The notes beneath the pieces were generated by a model. That model saw nothing but the letters and a program-made list of their open reading frames with translations, was not told the origin of the DNA and ran no database searches. Shown piece by piece: positions 8,650 to 16,400 of a stretch of DNA of 64,000 nucleotides (position 1 is the stretch's first letter; the number at the start of each line of letters is the position of its first letter). Origin of the DNA: Aliiroseovarius marinus (lineage in GTDB: Bacteria; Pseudomonadota; Alphaproteobacteria; Rhodobacterales; Rhodobacteraceae). Position numbers and translations under genes: made by a program. The stretch lies in assembly GCF_004360145.1 (NCBI RefSeq), contig NZ_ML178716.1, positions 1 through 64,000 on the forward strand, in the 5' to 3' direction.

Positions 8650-9399
8650 ATGGCGCGGCGGAAAGAAACGGGTTCCTCCCTGGCTGCGTCCGGGGTGACG
8701 GTGGCCTTCGGTGGGTTCAAAGCCCTGACCGATGTCACATTAACGATCACCCCGGGCGCGGTTCATGGGCTGATCGGCCCGAACGGGGCCGGTAAAACCA
8801 CCATGGTCAACACGTTGACCGGGTTTCAGGCTCCGACCACGGGCACTGTGACGCTTGGGGGCAGGAATGTCGGCACTTTGCCGCCGCACCAGTTGCGCCG
8901 GGCCGGTGTGGCCCGCACCTTCCAGGCTGGCCGCTTGTTCACCGGCCTGGATGTTCTGGACAACCTTGCGGTCACGGGCGTTGGGCTGGGATATACCCGC
9001 GCCGCGTCCGAGGCCGAGGCACAGCGGCTGCTGAGCTGGATGGGTGTCCCCCATCTAGCCCAGCAGCCCGCAGCGGGGCTTCCTTATACGGATGAGCGCC
9101 GCGTCGGCATTGCCCGGGCACTTATGTTCAGCCCCGACTTCCTTCTGCTTGATGAGCCAGCCGCAGGCATGTCCGAGGCCGAGGCGTCCGATCTGGCCGC
9201 GCTGATCAAACGCGTCGCGGACGAGCTGGGCATCGGTGTTTTGCTGATCGAACACAATGTCGGGTTGGTTCTTGAGGTATCGCACCACGTCTATGTCCTC
9301 GATGCCGGACAAGTGATCGAGGAAGGCGACCGCGCGCTCATCCTGTCCAGCCAGAAAGTGCGCGATGCCTATCTTGGCGCCGATAGCGAGGCCGCGTGA
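8650..9399 (+). CDS. livG: ABC transporter ATP-binding protein, LivG type
   Basis: A 249-residue cytoplasmic ATPase of the hydrophobic amino acid transporter class. Walker A GPNGAGKTT is at residues 43-51 and Walker B FLLLDEPAAGM is intact. The signature loop reads LPYTDERRVGIARAL, where LivG proteins normally have a glycine (LPYGxQR). The loop is therefore degenerate, although the partner LivF has a canonical LSGGQ. It energises import by LivHM of whatever the hydantoinase consumes. It starts two bases after hyuA and overlaps livF by one base. Confidence 0.88.
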   Translation: MARRKETGSSLAASGVTVAFGGFKALTDVTLTITPGAVHGLIGPNGAGKTTMVNTLTGFQAPTTGTVTLGGRNVGTLPPHQLRRAGVARTFQAGRLFTGLDVLDNLAVTGVGLGYTRAASEAEAQRLLSWMGVPHLAQQPAAGLPYTDERRVGIARALMFSPDFLLLDEPAAGMSEAEASDLAALIKRVADELGIGVLLIEHNVGLVLEVSHHVYVLDAGQVIEEGDRALILSSQKVRDAYLGADSEAA

Positions 9400-10145
9400 T
9401 GACCAAGCTAGGAGTATATGACCTTGAAGTGCGCTATGGCAAAGTTCCGGCGCTTGGTGGGGTGACCCTGCACCTTCAGGAAGGCGAACGACTGTTCGTG
9501 TCGGGGCCCAATGGCGCGGGAAAATCCTCGCTGCTCAAGGCCATCGCGGGGGCTGTGTCCAGCAGCCACGGGAGGGTTGAGCTGGACGGTGACATCATCA
9601 CCGGAAAAAGCGCCGAGGCGATTGCGCGATACGGCCTGTCGATGGTGCCTGAGGGGCGCGATATCTTCAGCACCCTGACGGTTGAGGAAAACCTGCGCGT
9701 CGGCACTGGTATTCGCGCCGACAAACAGGCCATCGAAGGTGATATTTCTGAAATTTACGACGCCTTCCCCATCTTGGGCGAACGCCGCCATGCCAATGCC
9801 GGTGCGCTGTCGGGTGGACAGCAACAAATGCTGGCCATCGGGCGCGGACTGATGACCAACCCGAAGCTCATGATGGTGGACGAGCCCTCGCTGGGGCTTG
9901 CGCCAAACATCGTTGACCAAGTCTATGACACGCTTGTCGCCCTGCAACAGGAACGCGGCCTGACGCTGCTGATCGTCGAGCAAAGCTCGGCCCGGGCGGC
10001 GCGGGTCGGTGGGCGCATGGTGCTTCTGCGTGGTGGTCAGGTCGTGGGAGACGGCGACGCAGCCGAGTTCGCCAAGCGTGACCTGCTGAAAGAGGCCTAT
10101 TTCGGTCAAGCCGATCAATCCAAATCTATGGAGGAAGCACTATGA
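9399..10145 (+). CDS. livF: ABC transporter ATP-binding protein, LivF type
   Basis: The second ATPase of the importer, 248 residues, with Walker A GPNGAGKSS near residue 36, signature LSGGQQQMLAIGRGL and Walker B LMMVDEPSLGLAP. The C-terminal GLTLLIVEQ segment is typical of LivF. The ATG at 9399 shares its A with the livG stop (TGATG). A GTG three bases earlier is possible. It pairs with LivG to power the LivHM membrane channel. Confidence 0.9.
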   Translation: MTKLGVYDLEVRYGKVPALGGVTLHLQEGERLFVSGPNGAGKSSLLKAIAGAVSSSHGRVELDGDIITGKSAEAIARYGLSMVPEGRDIFSTLTVEENLRVGTGIRADKQAIEGDISEIYDAFPILGERRHANAGALSGGQQQMLAIGRGLMTNPKLMMVDEPSLGLAPNIVDQVYDTLVALQQERGLTLLIVEQSSARAARVGGRMVLLRGGQVVGDGDAAEFAKRDLLKEAYFGQADQSKSMEEAL

Positions 10146-11056
10146 ATGCTGTCCCTCAGCTGTTCTTCGATGCGGCCGCGCTCGGTGGGATTTATGCCAT
10201 GGCAGCACTGGGGATCGCGCTGATCTTCGGCGTGATGAACTTGGTGAATTTTGCCCATGGCGAATACATCGCCTTCTGCGTCTTTGCCTTGATCGTGCCG
10301 TCGTCGGATGCGGTGGCGGTGATGTTCTTGGGCAAGGCACCGGCGATCCTGCTTATCCCTGTCCTGTTGGCGCTTGGGGCGCTGATTGCGGTGACCTCGG
10401 AATACCTCGTCTTCCGGCAATTGCGTAACGCCAACCCGGTCGCGATGATGATCTCGTCCTTTGCGCTTGGCTTTGTCATCCAAAACGCCCTGTTGGCGGT
10501 CTATGGCAGCCGCCCCAAGGCAATCAGCCTGTGGCCTGACCTCAACACCCCGATCTCGGTGGTCGGGGCGTCTGTTCCGCTGTTGCAGCTGATCGTCATC
10601 ATCACCACGCTTCTGGTGGTCAGCGTGCTGGCGCTTTTGCTGAAGAAAACCCGCGTTGGGCTTGAGATGCGCGCCGCTGCCGAGAACTTCACCATGGCAC
10701 GGCTTTTAGGGGTGCGGGCAAATGTCGTGATCACCGGGGCCTTCGCCCTGTCCGGCGCAATGGCGGCGGCCGTGGCGATGATCATGGTCACTCAGACCGG
10801 TGTCGCGGATGTCCGCATGGGCGGGCAGATCATGCTGGTTGCTTTCATCGCGACGGTGATCGGCGGGCTTGGGTCGCTGCCCGGCGCGGTTGCGGCAGGC
10901 TTTCTGATCGGGGCCGTGTCGGTCGTCTTGCAGGCCGCTTTGCCGCTGGACGCACGGCCGTTTCGCGACGCTTTCCTTTACACGCTGGTGATCGTCAGCC
11001 TGCTGCTTCGTCCGCAGGGTCTGTTCGCATCGGCCTCTGCCAAGCCGAGGGTTTAA
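10142..11056 (+). CDS. livH: ABC transporter permease, LivH type
   Basis: A 304-residue polytopic inner-membrane protein with eight or so hydrophobic segments. It has the LivH hallmarks FGVMNLVNFAHGEY near the N-terminus and GLGSLPGAVAAGFLIG near the C-terminus. It forms half of the translocation channel for the importer. Its start overlaps the livF stop by four bases (ATGA), showing tight translational coupling. Confidence 0.9.
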   Translation: MNAVPQLFFDAAALGGIYAMAALGIALIFGVMNLVNFAHGEYIAFCVFALIVPSSDAVAVMFLGKAPAILLIPVLLALGALIAVTSEYLVFRQLRNANPVAMMISSFALGFVIQNALLAVYGSRPKAISLWPDLNTPISVVGASVPLLQLIVIITTLLVVSVLALLLKKTRVGLEMRAAAENFTMARLLGVRANVVITGAFALSGAMAAAVAMIMVTQTGVADVRMGGQIMLVAFIATVIGGLGSLPGAVAAGFLIGAVSVVLQAALPLDARPFRDAFLYTLVIVSLLLRPQGLFASASAKPRV

Positions 11057-11058
11057 TC

Positions 11059-12126
11059 ATGATGGACGCACACCGCCAAAACCGACTTCGCGCACTGACC
11101 ACTCCTGTCATCCTGATCGCAATCCTATTGGCCTTTGTGCTGATCATCACGGCCACGGGAGACAAATCTCTGGCGCGCATGGCGGCGCAAACCTTGATCC
11201 GAGTGACCTTCGTGGTCGGGCTGTGGATCTTCGTCGGCAATTCCGGCGTGGTCAGCTTTGGTCATGCGGGCTTTATGGCCATCGGCGCCTATTGTTCCGC
11301 GTGGTTGACGCTGCGCCCGCAGATGAAGGGTATGTTCCTGCCTGACCTGCCACCTTGGTTGGCGTCAGCTGAGTGGCCACATCTGCCTGCCACGGTGGTC
11401 TCGGGCCTGCTGGCGGCTCTGGTCGCCCTGATCGTGGGCGCTGCCATCCTGCGCCTGTCGGGCATCGCGGCCTCGATCGCGACCTTCGCCTTCCTTGCCA
11501 TCGTGGACACGGTCTATTCGAACTGGGAAGGGGTGACCGGTGCGACCTCATCCGTCGTGGGCTTGGACCGCTATGCAGATGAATGGGTCACGTTGATCTG
11601 GGCGAGTGTGGCGGTGTTGGCCGCAGCGATCTATGCCAACTCGGCCTCGGGACTGGCGCTACGCGCAACCCGCGAAGACGAGGTCGCCGCAGCCGCGTCT
11701 GGTGTGAACATGTACCGCCACAGGCTTTTGTCGCTAGTGATCTCGGGCTTTTTCACCGGCGTCTCGGGCGTCCTTCTGGGCCATTCCTTGGGCGTCTTAA
11801 ATCCCAACAGCTTCTACCTTGGCATCACCTTCATCACGCTTGCGATGCTGGTCGTCGGCGGAATTGGCAGCCTGTCCGGTGCCGTGATCGGTGTGCTGGT
11901 CCTGTCGGTGCTGATCGAAGGGCTGGTCCGCTTCGAGCGCGGGATTGATATCGGGGGCGCCAGCTTTGCGCTGCCCAGCGGTGCTCAGGAAATCCTGATC
12001 GGCATCATCATGATCCTTGTGCTGATCATCCGCCCGACCGGCCTGACCGGAGGCCGCGAGCTTCGCCTGCCAGCCTTCGGGTTGCGCGTACGAAATTCCA
12101 AACAAGAACCACAATCTACCAACTGA
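11059..12126 (+). CDS. livM: ABC transporter permease, LivM type
   Basis: A 355-residue inner-membrane permease with about nine hydrophobic helices. The LivM signatures NSGVVSFGHAGFMAIGAY and the C-terminal VVGGIGSLSGAVIG are present, with the conserved EDEVAAAASGVN coupling loop that contacts the ATPase. It completes the membrane channel with LivH, two bases downstream of it. The residues that would reveal the substrate are in the binding protein encoded next, not here. Confidence 0.9.
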   Translation: MMDAHRQNRLRALTTPVILIAILLAFVLIITATGDKSLARMAAQTLIRVTFVVGLWIFVGNSGVVSFGHAGFMAIGAYCSAWLTLRPQMKGMFLPDLPPWLASAEWPHLPATVVSGLLAALVALIVGAAILRLSGIAASIATFAFLAIVDTVYSNWEGVTGATSSVVGLDRYADEWVTLIWASVAVLAAAIYANSASGLALRATREDEVAAAASGVNMYRHRLLSLVISGFFTGVSGVLLGHSLGVLNPNSFYLGITFITLAMLVVGGIGSLSGAVIGVLVLSVLIEGLVRFERGIDIGGASFALPSGAQEILIGIIMILVLIIRPTGLTGGRELRLPAFGLRVRNSKQEPQSTN

Positions 12127-12137
12127 GGAGAAACCCT

Positions 12138-13307
12138 ATGAAACGCTTAGCAACCGCTATGGCAATAAGCCTCGCAACGGCTGGTGCAGGTCTGGCAGAC
12201 GATATCACCGTCGGCTTTGCCATCGCCAAGTCAGGCTGGCTTGAGGCCTATGATACACCCGCAACCACGGCAGCTCGCATTCGCATTGACGAAATCAATG
12301 CCGCTGGGGGGCTGTTGGGGCGCCAGATCAACTGGATCGAGGCCGACACCAAATCTGACCAGGCCCAGTCCGCCAGTGCCGGTCTGCAGCTGATCGACGA
12401 AGGCGCCGATATGCTGGTCGTCAACTGCGACTATGACTTTGGTGCACCGGCGGCCTTGGCAGCGGAAGGGGCGGGGCTGAACTCGTTCTTCCTGTGCGCC
12501 GAAGACATCAAAGCGGGCATTCAGGGCGTCGGCCCGAACAGCTTCTCGGCCTCGGTGCTGGCAGCGGTTCAGGGCGCGACCATGGCCGAGTGGTCCATGG
12601 CAGACCGTGGGGCGAAAACGGGGTATGTGCTGCTGGATACCACAATCGAGTACAACAAAGGCATTTGCACCGGCTTTGACTGGATGTTCCCAAGTGCCGG
12701 TGGTGACATCGTCGGTCGTGACACCTTCAAAAACGGTGATGCCTCGATTGCCAGCCAGATCACCCGGATCAAGGCGCTTGAGACCGAGCCGGACGTGATC
12801 ATGCTGTGCAGCTATATTCCCGGCGCCGCCTCGGCCGTGCGGCAGATCCGTGCCGCTGGGATCAACTCGCTGATCTTGAACGGCTCGGCCGTGGATGGAT
12901 CATACTGGCTCGACGCCACGCCCAACCTGTCCGGTTTCGTTGTGCCCGTGCAGGGATCGATCTATGGCGATGATCCGCGCGCGGATGTCGAGGCCTTCAA
13001 CATGGCGTATGAAAAAGCGACCGGCAGCCGCCCCGCCAGCCAATACGCCTATCCGGGCTATGTGCTGATCGACCTGTGGGCCAAAGCGGTCGAGCGTGCC
13101 GGAAGCTTGGATGGCGCCGCTGTCACCGCCGAGCTTGAAAAGATGCGTGACGAACCCACGGCGTTCGGTCCGCGGAGTTTCTCGGATGCCATTCACCACC
13201 AGAACTCTGCCGAGATGCAGATCATCGAAATCACGGATGGCACCCCGGGAGTGACTGGCAATTGGAGGATCAGCACCCCGGTCCCGCTGGAGGTCTTGCT
13301 GAACTAA
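12138..13307 (+). CDS. Periplasmic substrate-binding protein of the Hyu-linked ABC importer
   Basis: A 389-residue type I periplasmic binding protein (leucine/amide family). A Sec signal peptide MKRLATAMAISLATAGAGLA precedes the mature start DDITVGFAIAKSG. The conserved segment RIDEINAAGGLLGRQ follows. It captures the substrate in the periplasm and delivers it to LivHM. Cotranscription with hyuBA suggests a hydantoin, allantoin, amide or modified amino acid. A GAGGAGAAA ribosome site precedes the start. This is the last gene of the operon and is followed by a hairpin at 13343. Confidence 0.88.
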   Translation: MKRLATAMAISLATAGAGLADDITVGFAIAKSGWLEAYDTPATTAARIRIDEINAAGGLLGRQINWIEADTKSDQAQSASAGLQLIDEGADMLVVNCDYDFGAPAALAAEGAGLNSFFLCAEDIKAGIQGVGPNSFSASVLAAVQGATMAEWSMADRGAKTGYVLLDTTIEYNKGICTGFDWMFPSAGGDIVGRDTFKNGDASIASQITRIKALETEPDVIMLCSYIPGAASAVRQIRAAGINSLILNGSAVDGSYWLDATPNLSGFVVPVQGSIYGDDPRADVEAFNMAYEKATGSRPASQYAYPGYVLIDLWAKAVERAGSLDGAAVTAELEKMRDEPTAFGPRSFSDAIHHQNSAEMQIIEITDGTPGVTGNWRISTPVPLEVLLN

Positions 13308-13342
13308 TCTGCCCTCCGTTGTCGGCGCAGACACTCGGGTGT

Positions 13343-13361
13343 CCCTCGCTTTGTGCGAGGG
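13343..13361 (+). terminator. Hairpin after the hyu/ABC operon
   Basis: CCCTCGC and GCGAGGG form a perfect 7-bp stem with a TTTGT loop, 35 bp after the last gene. The following tract is only weakly T-rich (CACCTTTCC), so termination is plausible but not certain. Confidence 0.45.
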
Positions 13362-13375
13362 GCACCTTTCCATCA

Positions 13376-13550
13376 AGTCGGATGGCACGTCTTCGACATT
13401 CCGAGGCGAGCGTTGAAACCAGACATACAGCATCACCGCAAAGCAAATGATCTCGGGACTGGTTTTGAAGTTCTGAAACAGAGTGTGTTTGGACATGGTG
13501 GGATGCCAATTCAACACTCTGCCCGCCTTGGGTGAGTTTCCTCTGGCACC
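13376..13550 (-). mobile_element. IS6-family remnant, transposase N-terminus only
   Basis: Reading leftward from 13496, the sequence encodes MSKHTLFQNFKTSPEII followed by FAVMLYVWF and RNVEDV. This matches the N-terminus of the transposase at 46616 (MTKHDPFKYFKTSPEII, then LAVMMYVQF and RNVEDL). The leader end at 13500-13550 also matches the end at 46620-46673. Homology stops near 13376, where the element is truncated. The 324-bp gap between the binding-protein gene and puuD (13308-13631) otherwise holds only the hairpin. Confidence 0.75.
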
Positions 13551-13631
13551 GTCGTGGAAAGTAATAGAGCGCCAAAACCAACCGGCCTTGGCGCTCCAAT
13601 CCTGAGTAGTGCTTAAAAACGCGCTGCGTCC

Positions 13632-14864
13632 TTAGTTGGACGTGGCGCCCTTGTACCAAGCGACGATAAAATCGCGACCCTCTTGATCCATCTCGATCGC
13701 ATTGGGTGGCGGCATGGCGTGGGACGCGCCCGCCTGCAGGTAGACTTGCTTGGCATGACGCGCGACATCAGCTTCGGTCTCTAGAACAACGCCCTTTGGC
13801 GCCCAGTACATGCCATCCCATGACGGCTCGCGGGCGTGGCACATCGAACAGTTGCCGACCACGGCGTAAAACGCATCTTCGAACCCATCGGCCGCGGCAA
13901 ACTTCTGCTCAAAAGTAGTCATCTCGCGCGCCTCGGCATCCTCGTAGGTTTCGCCAGTGCGCACCGTCGACAGCCACGCGATCAAGATCATCAGAAGCAC
14001 CGTCACCAACCATGTCCAGTTCGGCCCCCTGCCCGTCTTGTGCATGGTGTTGAAGTAGTGACGGATAGTAACGCCCGTCAGGAAGATCAGGCTGGCAATG
14101 ATCCAAGAGTACTGGGTACCGAACGCCAACGGATAGTGGTTCGCCAGCATCAGGAACACGACCGGAAGGGTCAGATAGTTGTTGTGGGTCGAGCGCACCT
14201 TGGCGATCTTGCCGTATTTCGCATCCGGCGTGCGGCCATTCTTAAGGTCATCCACAACGATGCGCTGGTTGGGCATGATCTGGAAGAACACGTTGGCCGT
14301 CATGATAGTCGCCGTAAACGCCCCCAGATGCAGAAGCGCCGCGCGCCCCGTGAAGATCTGGTTATAGCCCCATGACATCGCCACAAGGATCACAAACAAC
14401 AGCAGCATCAGAAGCGTTGGGTTCTCGCTCAGCTTAGATTTGCACATCTGGTCATAGAGCAGCCAGCCGATCGTCAGCGATCCGCCCGAGATCAAAATGC
14501 CCTGCCATAGCGATAGATCGGCCTTGGTCGGGTCCAGCAAGAACAGCTCTCCGCCGACCCAATAGATGATCATCAAAAGCGCCGCGCCCGACAGCCATGT
14601 CGTGTAGCTTTGCCATTTGTGCCATGTCAGATGCTCGGGCATCTCGGATGGGGCCACAAGGTATTTGACCGTGTGATAGAACCCGCCACCGTGGACTTCC
14701 CATTCCTCGCCATAGGCGCCGTCGGGCAGATTGGGATTGGGTTTCAGCATCAGATCAAGCGCGATGAAATAGAATGACGCCCCGATCCACGCCATCGCGG
14801 TGATGACATGAAGCCACCGCACAGAAAACGCGATCCAGTCCCACATAATTGCCAGGTCGTACAT
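13632..14864 (-). CDS. puuD: Urate hydroxylase PuuD, cytochrome c-fused membrane protein
   Basis: A 410-residue protein with about eight transmembrane helices (residues 10-300) followed by a cytochrome c domain. The haem motif CSMCH is at residues 339-343 and a distal methionine is likely in SHAMPPPNA. This is the architecture of the PuuD urate oxidase, which oxidises urate to 5-hydroxyisourate and passes electrons to a cytochrome c oxidase instead of making hydrogen peroxide. Neighbours encoding HIU hydrolase and OHCU decarboxylase confirm the role. The gene is divergent from a LysR gene across a 98-bp region with two palindromes. No soluble uricase is present in the window. Confidence 0.92.
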   Translation of the reverse strand: MYDLAIMWDWIAFSVRWLHVITAMAWIGASFYFIALDLMLKPNPNLPDGAYGEEWEVHGGGFYHTVKYLVAPSEMPEHLTWHKWQSYTTWLSGAALLMIIYWVGGELFLLDPTKADLSLWQGILISGGSLTIGWLLYDQMCKSKLSENPTLLMLLLFVILVAMSWGYNQIFTGRAALLHLGAFTATIMTANVFFQIMPNQRIVVDDLKNGRTPDAKYGKIAKVRSTHNNYLTLPVVFLMLANHYPLAFGTQYSWIIASLIFLTGVTIRHYFNTMHKTGRGPNWTWLVTVLLMILIAWLSTVRTGETYEDAEAREMTTFEQKFAAADGFEDAFYAVVGNCSMCHAREPSWDGMYWAPKGVVLETEADVARHAKQVYLQAGASHAMPPPNAIEMDQEGRDFIVAWYKGATSN

Positions 14865-14897
14865 GGCATACCTCCAGTTTTCGTCTTAGCGACACTC

Positions 14898-14938
14898 TAT
14901 GCTAAGCATATTTATTCTGGTATTGCTGCTAAATACCA
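14898..14938. promoter_or_regulatory. Two palindromes in the puuD/LysR intergenic region
   Basis: TATGC-TAA-GCATA occupies 14898-14910, and TGGTATT with AATACCA (7-base spacer) occupies 14918-14938. They lie between the divergent puuD and LysR start codons. Both are compatible with a LysR tetramer bound at a recognition site and an activation site controlling both genes. Confidence 0.6.
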
Positions 14939-14962
14939 AGCAGCATCAAAAAAAACAGAACA

Positions 14963-15880
14963 ATGTCCTACCTCGCCAACATCCGAACCTTTGTCCGCGT
15001 CTATGAATTGGGCAGCATGTCCGCGGCTGGACGCGACCTTCGGGTGTCGCCTGCGGTGACATCCTCGCGCATTTCACAGCTCGAAGACTATCTGGGCGTC
15101 CGGTTATTTCAACGCACCACACGCAGTCTGGCCCCCACGGAACAGGGCGAGCGGTTCTATCGCGGCGCAACGGAAATCCTTGAAGCCGTTGAGAATGCCG
15201 AGGCACAAATTGTTGATATTACAGATAATCCCAAAGGGCCGCTCTATGTCGCTGCCCCGTTGGGCGTCGGGCGTCGTCTGATCGCCCCCTTGGTGCCGGA
15301 CTTTCTGAAAAAATACCCGGAAGTCAGCGTGCGCCTGCGCCTGACCGACCGCAAAGTGGACCTGACCACCGAGGGGCTCGATCTCGCGTTCTTCCTTGGG
15401 CAACCGGAAGACAGCAACCTGAAGATCCGCAAAATTGCGGATGTCGAACGCGTCCTCTGTGCGACGCCTGAGTATATTAAGCAACGCGGCATGCCGCGGA
15501 ACGGCGACGACCTGATCAACGATGGGCATGAATGCCTGAACCTGCGCTTCCCCGGCGCGACCGAATTCCAGTGGCTACTCACCACGAAAGACGGCCCGAA
15601 ACGCTTTCGCGTAACGGGGCGCTATGAATCGGATGACGGAGATGTACTGACCGATTGGGCGCTGGGTGGAAACGGCATCGCGATGAAGCCGGTTTTCGAA
15701 ATCTCGGAACACCTGAAGTCGGGGCGGCTGGTGCCCGTCGCCACCGAAACCCCGCCCGAACCGATCCAGATGGCTTGCTTGTTCACCCATCGACGCGGTC
15801 AGGATCCCAAGTCTCGCTTGTTTATGGAGTTCGTGATCGACCGGATCGCGACCAGCATCCGCAGCACGGATCAGGGCTAG
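14963..15880 (+). CDS. LysR-family regulator of the purine cluster (paralogue 1)
   Basis: A 305-residue LysR regulator. The N-terminal winged helix contains VSPAVTSSRISQLEDYLGVRLFQ (split here by description: residues about 29-51), followed by a sensor domain from about 90. It is very similar throughout to the regulator at 27754 (shared segments RLFxRTTRSLxPTE, GRRxIAPLVPxF and DRKVDxxxxGLDxAFF), so the two are paralogues flanking the purine genes. Divergence from puuD points to urate or another purine intermediate as the likely effector, which is inference. Confidence 0.88.
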   Translation: MSYLANIRTFVRVYELGSMSAAGRDLRVSPAVTSSRISQLEDYLGVRLFQRTTRSLAPTEQGERFYRGATEILEAVENAEAQIVDITDNPKGPLYVAAPLGVGRRLIAPLVPDFLKKYPEVSVRLRLTDRKVDLTTEGLDLAFFLGQPEDSNLKIRKIADVERVLCATPEYIKQRGMPRNGDDLINDGHECLNLRFPGATEFQWLLTTKDGPKRFRVTGRYESDDGDVLTDWALGGNGIAMKPVFEISEHLKSGRLVPVATETPPEPIQMACLFTHRRGQDPKSRLFMEFVIDRIATSIRSTDQG

Positions 15881-15882
15881 GT

Positions 15883-16236
15883 TTAGCTGCCGCGATAGGT
15901 CGAATACCCGAAGGGCGATAGAAGCAGTGGCACGTGATAGTGCGATGCCTCGGACATGCCGAAGCGCAGCGGGATCACATCCAGAAATCGGGGCGCTTCA
16001 GGCGGAACACCGATGCTGTCTAGGTAATCCCCCGCGTAAAACACAAGCTCATACTCGCCGGTCTCAAATTTCTCGGCAGGCAGGATCTGTTCATCCGTCC
16101 GCCCATCGTCGTTGGTCACCAGCGTTTTAAGCAGAGTGCGCTCAGCGCCATCCAGCCGAAACAGCTCGATCTTCAAGCCCTCAGCGGGACACCCGCGGGC
16201 GGTATCAAGCACATGCGTGGTCAGGTAGCCTGTCAT
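15883..16236 (-). CDS. uraH: 5-hydroxyisourate hydrolase (transthyretin-like)
   Basis: At 117 residues this is the normal length for bacterial HIU hydrolase. It has the N-terminal motif LTTHVLDTARGCPA and the diagnostic C-terminal tetrapeptide YRGS, with the active-site His in HYHVPLLLSPFGYSTYRGS. It hydrolyses 5-hydroxyisourate from PuuD to OHCU in the cytoplasm. Its stop lies two bases from the convergent LysR stop, and it is divergent from puuE across 164 bp. Confidence 0.95.
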   Translation of the reverse strand: MTGYLTTHVLDTARGCPAEGLKIELFRLDGAERTLLKTLVTNDDGRTDEQILPAEKFETGEYELVFYAGDYLDSIGVPPEAPRFLDVIPLRFGMSEASHYHVPLLLSPFGYSTYRGS

Positions 16237-16400
16237 CTTCGGTGTCTCCTATATGGGCTTTTGCTTGGCACCCTCTTCTTAGTCTGGAAGCGCAGATGCA
16301 CACAGAGCCCGACTGCCAAACAATCCTTCTTATTTATTTTGAAAGTGTGTGCAGATTTTCTGACCTAGAATGACATTCAAGACTAGCAAAGGGAAACCAC

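Noticed and set aside
12900-13517. 205-codon minus-strand frame near the binding-protein gene
   Set aside because: Only its first part (13376-13496) is real IS6 transposase N-terminus. The remainder is antisense to the binding protein.
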